A DNA stretch of 64,000 nucleotides. Source: Okeania sp. KiyG1. Its GTDB lineage: Bacteria > Cyanobacteriota > Cyanobacteriia > Cyanobacteriales > Microcoleaceae. The stretch is from assembly GCF_014132355.1 (NCBI RefSeq), contig NZ_BLZO01000115.1, forward strand, positions 1-64,000, written 5' to 3'. Shown here one piece after another: positions 60,719 to 64,000 of this stretch (within the stretch, counting starts at the first letter, position 1; each line of letters begins with the position of its first letter). The notes below the pieces were generated by a model. That model was not told the DNA's origin and searched no databases. It saw nothing but the letters and a program-made list of their open reading frames with translations. The position numbers were made by a program, and so were the translations under genes.

Positions 60719-62616
60719 GCAGATTTTTTTTGAGATGCTCTGGTTTGCCTTTGGGTAGCATCTCTTTCCAAAAGTATTCCGGAACAGAAAAATTAAAGAA
60801 CAATTATTCCGACTTTCTCACTCTTGCCAAATTTTTCAGTAGATTTTTTTTGAGGCACTCTGGTTTGCCTTTGGGTAGCATCTCTTTCCAAAAGTATTCC
60901 GGAACAGAAAAATTAAAGAACAATTATTCCGACTTTCTCACTCTTGCCAAATTTTTCAGTAGATTTTTTTTGAGGCACTCTGGTTTGCCTTTGGGTAGCA
61001 TCTCTTTCCAAAAGTATTCCGGAACAGAAAAATTAAAGAACAATTATTCCGACTTTCTCACTCTTGCCAAATTTTTCAGTAGATTTTTTGAGGCACTCTG
61101 GTTTGCCTTTGGGTAGCATCTCTTTCCAAAAGTATTCCGGAACAGAAAAATTAAAGAACAATTATTCCGACTTTCTCACTCTTGCCAAATTTTTCAGTAG
61201 ATTTTTTGAGGCACTCTGGTTTGCCTTTGGGTAGCATCTCTTTCCAAAAGTATTCCGGAACAGAAAAATTAAAGAACAATTATTCCGACTTTCTCACTCT
61301 TGCCAAATTTTTCAGTAGATTTTTTTTGAGGCACTCTGGTTTGCCTTTGGGTAGCATCTCTTTCCAAAAGTATTCCGGAACAGAAAAATTAAAGAACAAT
61401 TATTCCGACTTTCTCACTCTTGCCAAATTTTTCAGTAGATTTTTTTTGAGGCACTCTGGTTTGCCTTTGGGTAGCATCTCTTTCCAAAAGTATTCCGGAA
61501 CAGAAAAATTAAAGAACAATTATTCCGACTTTCTCACTCTTGCCAAATTTTTCAGTAGATTTTTTTTGAGGCACTCTGGTTTGCCTTTGGGTAGCATCTC
61601 TTTCCAAAAGTATTCCGGAACAGAAAAATTAAAGAACAATTATTCCGACTTTCTCACTCTTGCCAAATTTTTCAGTAGATTTTTTTTGAGGCACTCTGGT
61701 TTGCCTTTGGGTAGCATCTCTTTCCAAAAGTATTCCGGAACAGAAAAATCTCCCGAACAATTATTCCGACTTTCTCACTCTTGCCAAATTTTTCAGCAGA
61801 TTTTTTTTGAGATGCTCTGGTTTGCCTTTGGGTAGCATCTCTTTCCAAAAGTATTCGGAACAGAAAAATTAAAGAACAATTATTCCGACTTTCTCACTCT
61901 TGCCAAATTTTTCAGTAGATTTTTTTTGAGGCACTCTGGTTTGCCTTTGGGTAGCATCTCTTTCCAAAAGTATTCCGGAACAGAAAAATCTCCCGAACAA
62001 TTATTCCGACTTTCTCACTCTTGCCAAATTTTTCAGCAGATTTTTTTTGAGGCACTCTGGTTTGCCTTTGGGTAGCATCTCTTTCCAAAAGTATTCCGGA
62101 ACAGAAAAATCTCCCGAACAATTATTCCGACTTTCTCACTCTTGCCAAATTTTTCAGTAGATTTTTTTTGAGATGCTCTGGTTTACCTTTGGGTAGCATC
62201 TCTTTCCAAAAGTATTCCGGAACAGAAAAATTAAAGAACAATTATTCCGACTTTCTCACTCTTGCCAAATTTTTCAGTAGATTTTTTTTGAGATGCTCTG
62301 GTTTACCTTTGGGTAGCATCTCTTTCCAAAAGTATTCCGGAACAGAAAAATTAAAGAACAATTATTCCGACTTTCTCACTCTTGCCAAATTTTTCAGTAG
62401 ATTTTTTTTGAGATGCTCTGGTTTACCTTTGGGTAGCATCTCTTTCCAAAAGTATTCCGGAACAGAAAAATTAAAGAACAATTATTCCTACTTTCTCACT
62501 CTTGCCAAATTTTTCAGTAGATTTTTTTTGAGATGCTCTGGTTTACCTTTGGGTAGCATCTCTTTCCAAAGTATTCGGAACAGAAAAATTAAAGAACAAT
62601 TATTCCTACTTTCTCT
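60719..62616. repeat. Tandem array of sixteen 120-bp units
   Basis: Sixteen head-to-tail copies of a 120-base unit, counted by the phrase CTGGTTTGCC or CTGGTTTACC (first at 60739, last at 62536). Two units are 118 bases. Variants are mosaic: GAGATGCTCT (units 1, 10 and 13-16) or GAGGCACTCT; ATTAAAGAAC or ATCTCCCGAAC; GCCTTTG or ACCTTTG. With the GATGCTC variant, GAGATGCT pairs with AGCATCTC 17 bases later to form a hairpin. Because 120 is a multiple of three, long ORFs arise on both strands by chance; none has a plausible start and all lack a conserved end. It is read here as non-coding. Confidence 0.92.
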
Positions 62617-62665
62617 GTCTTCCCACCCTCCCCACACTTCCCACCCTCCCCACATTTTGCTTTTT

Positions 62666-62745
62666 TCAGCAAACTCTAAATATTCTCTGCCAACTCAAAT
62701 CCTCATTACAAAAATGACTTCTGACTTCTGACTTCATTACCCTCC
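62666..62745 (-). repeat. Dispersed repeat forming the nagA 3' end
   Basis: The complement of CTCATTACAAAAATGACTTC and TGACTTCTGACTTCATTACC provides the last 27 codons and stop of nagA. The same block lies at 55300-55357 in front of the second WD40 gene, where it is also open as KSEVKSYFCNGDLS. Confidence 0.7.
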
Positions 62746-63853
62746 ATCTCAATAAATTTTTCCCAGACTTACCAATAATTTCACTATCTATTCCTAACGC
62801 CTTCCGAGGTGCAATAGTCGCCAAATAAATTCCCGTTTCAATATCACAAATTCCCCACTTCACCAAATTATTAACCCCAACTAATAAAGGTAAAGTTGTT
62901 CCAGATAAAGTTCCATCTTTTAATCTTGCCGTACCATTTTTAACTTCTATTTCTCTAGTATCCCAAGGATAAATTCCATCAGGTAATCCCAAGGGTGCTA
63001 AAGCATCACTAACTAAAAATATTCCCTGCTGATATTGACTCGCTTTCAACAAAATTTCTATCATTGTTGAACAGACGTGCTGACCATCAGCAATTAAACC
63101 ACACATAACATCCGAATTTGTAATTGCTGCTCCTAATAAACCAGGTTTTCGATGATGTAAACTCGGCATCGCATTAAAAGCATGAGTCACCATTGAAGCT
63201 CCCAATTGAAAAGCTTTTTCTGCTTGATTTGCTGTGGCTTGAGAATGCCCTAAACTAACCGTAATTCCTAGATTTTTTAAATAGGGAATGACTTTTTCTG
63301 TAGAGTCTAATTCTGGAGCCAAAGTAATGATTTTAACTATCTCAGCATACTCTCCCAAAACTTCTTTGACATTTTTGAGCGTTAATGGTAGTAAATATTC
63401 CAATGGATGAGCCCCTCGCTTTTCTGGATTGAGAAAAGGACCTTCTAAATGAACGCCCCAAATTTTTGCCATTTCTGGGTCTTGAGGTTGTGAGGCCAAA
63501 TTGTGGAAGACTTGGAGCGATCGCTGAATATTATCTATAGAAGTTGTGACAATAGTGGGTAAAAAAGCATCTATTCCTTGCTGCCATAAATACTGACAAA
63601 TTTCCTGTATTTTAGTAGTAGAATTTGCATCTACTTCGGGAAAAGCTAAACCCAAAGCACCATTAATTTGTAAATCAAACCCACCAAGAGAAACCCAATC
63701 TTGTTGAACATCAATAGTGGTAGATGAGGTAGGCAAAAGTTCCTCTGTTTGAGAGATAATTTCTTGAATATTGCCAGTAGAGTCGAGGGAAATTTGTTGT
63801 AGGTCTTGATAACCAGGGACTTTAGCGTTAATAATTTTAGTAGTTAAATTCAC
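62666..63853 (-). CDS. nagA: N-acetylglucosamine-6-phosphate deacetylase
   Basis: 395 residues from a GTG start. The amidohydrolase-fold enzyme removes acetate from GlcNAc-6-phosphate, giving GlcN-6-phosphate. It is the step after MurQ in peptidoglycan recycling. Metal and catalytic residues lie in VHLEGPFLN (Glu), SLGHSQA and THAFNAM (His) and LVSDALAP (Asp). The last 27 residues (RWRVMKSEVRSHFCNEDLSW and on) are encoded by a dispersed repeat shared with 55300-55357 and replace the normal end just after GKSGKNLLRW. The enzyme core appears whole. Confidence 0.93.
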   Translation of the reverse strand: MNLTTKIINAKVPGYQDLQQISLDSTGNIQEIISQTEELLPTSSTTIDVQQDWVSLGGFDLQINGALGLAFPEVDANSTTKIQEICQYLWQQGIDAFLPTIVTTSIDNIQRSLQVFHNLASQPQDPEMAKIWGVHLEGPFLNPEKRGAHPLEYLLPLTLKNVKEVLGEYAEIVKIITLAPELDSTEKVIPYLKNLGITVSLGHSQATANQAEKAFQLGASMVTHAFNAMPSLHHRKPGLLGAAITNSDVMCGLIADGQHVCSTMIEILLKASQYQQGIFLVSDALAPLGLPDGIYPWDTREIEVKNGTARLKDGTLSGTTLPLLVGVNNLVKWGICDIETGIYLATIAPRKALGIDSEIIGKSGKNLLRWRVMKSEVRSHFCNEDLSWQRIFRVC

Positions 63854-63889
63854 GGGCTTAAATTTTATTGAAGAAGGTGGTAGTTGTTC

Positions 63890-64000
63890 AACAATTAATA
63901 ATTAATAATTAATAATTAATAATTACCTCTCCTTGGAAACGGATAGGATTGACGAACAGGAAAATTTTTTCTTGTTTCTCTTTTAAAGGAGAGGTTTTAT
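63890..64000. repeat. ATTAATA tandem and GGAGAGG block at the window end
   Basis: AATTAATAATT units (63890-63925) followed by ACCTCTCCTTGG and GATAGGATTGACGAACAGG. The same combination stands at 104-165 (ACCTCTTC..GGATAGGATTGACTAA) and 49225-49275, so the window starts and ends in copies of one repeat family. Confidence 0.65.

Noticed and set aside
60719-62616. CRISPR array
   Set aside because: Units repeat over their whole length with no unique spacers, and no cas genes are present.
60553-62731. Long ORFs across the 120-bp array (both strands) as repeat proteins
   Set aside because: The period of 120 bases keeps any open frame open. Starts fall in the MITE or at arbitrary internal ATGs, units of 118 bases shift the frame mid-array, and no ribosome-binding site or conserved terminus is seen.

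Overview
The window looks like chromosomal DNA of a filamentous, non-heterocystous cyanobacterium, perhaps of the Trichodesmium/Okeania type. That placement is an inference. It rests on HIP1 octamers (GCGATCGC, e.g. near 6098, 8970, 10143, 23700, 28246), on cyanobacterial genes (CO2-uptake NDH-1 subunits, P-II, cyanobacteriochrome, DUF3110, CHASE2 cyclase with DUF928), and on AT-rich DNA with long gene-free stretches full of MITEs, heptamer repeats and palindromes.

Layout. 1-5230: bioF, a repeat-rich gap with tandem and nested MITEs, a frameshifted alpha/beta hydrolase, a NUDIX hydrolase and a decayed TnpB. 5231-8663: ndhD4 and chpX (CO2-hydrating NDH-1). 9339-11150: a two-GAF cyanobacteriochrome with a GGDEF output. 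12678-13909: a frameshifted TnpB. 14005-21683: amidase amiC, CHASE2 nucleotide cyclase with DUF928 partner, murQ, DUF3110. 22007-29044: giant TamB-like protein interrupted in frame by genomic repeats. 29203-31615: OmpA-like fragment, small ORFs, truncated gene copy. 31770-40251: AAA/WD40 STAND protein, HTH-AAA ATPase, and a cassette of four peptidoglycan-binding-domain proteins, three of them in exact 742-bp tandem copies. 40699-49222: broken membrane protein, RDY-rich secreted protein, SBBP-repeat protein, a radical SAM/TcmP operon, a broken antitoxin, an alpha/beta hydrolase. 50186-56706: thioredoxin-like lumenal protein, second AAA/WD40 protein, full-length TnpB. 56843-63853: NAD(P)H:quinone oxidoreductase, glnB, ilvB with a C-terminal zinc ribbon, a 16-copy 120-bp tandem array, nagA.

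Functional links. NdhD4 and ChpX belong to one constitutive CO2-uptake complex. AmiC, MurQ and NagA act successively in peptidoglycan cleavage and recycling, and the peptidoglycan-binding cassette fits that theme. Second-messenger signalling is represented by the cyanobacteriochrome diguanylate cyclase and by a cyclase whose specificity residues look guanylyl-type. TcmP plus radical SAM is a two-gene unit of unknown, possibly conflict-related, function.

Most unusual points: (1) the 742-bp units, whose spacers are identical while the coding parts differ almost only by amino-acid-changing substitutions; (2) dispersed palindromic repeats read through as protein in tamB, a WD40 gene, tnpB and nagA; (3) the tcmP/radical SAM operon; (4) the 120-bp array; (5) the dual-type cyanobacteriochrome. 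Several genes are broken by one-base A-tract shifts or single stop codons, so assembly error must be excluded before calling them pseudogenes.
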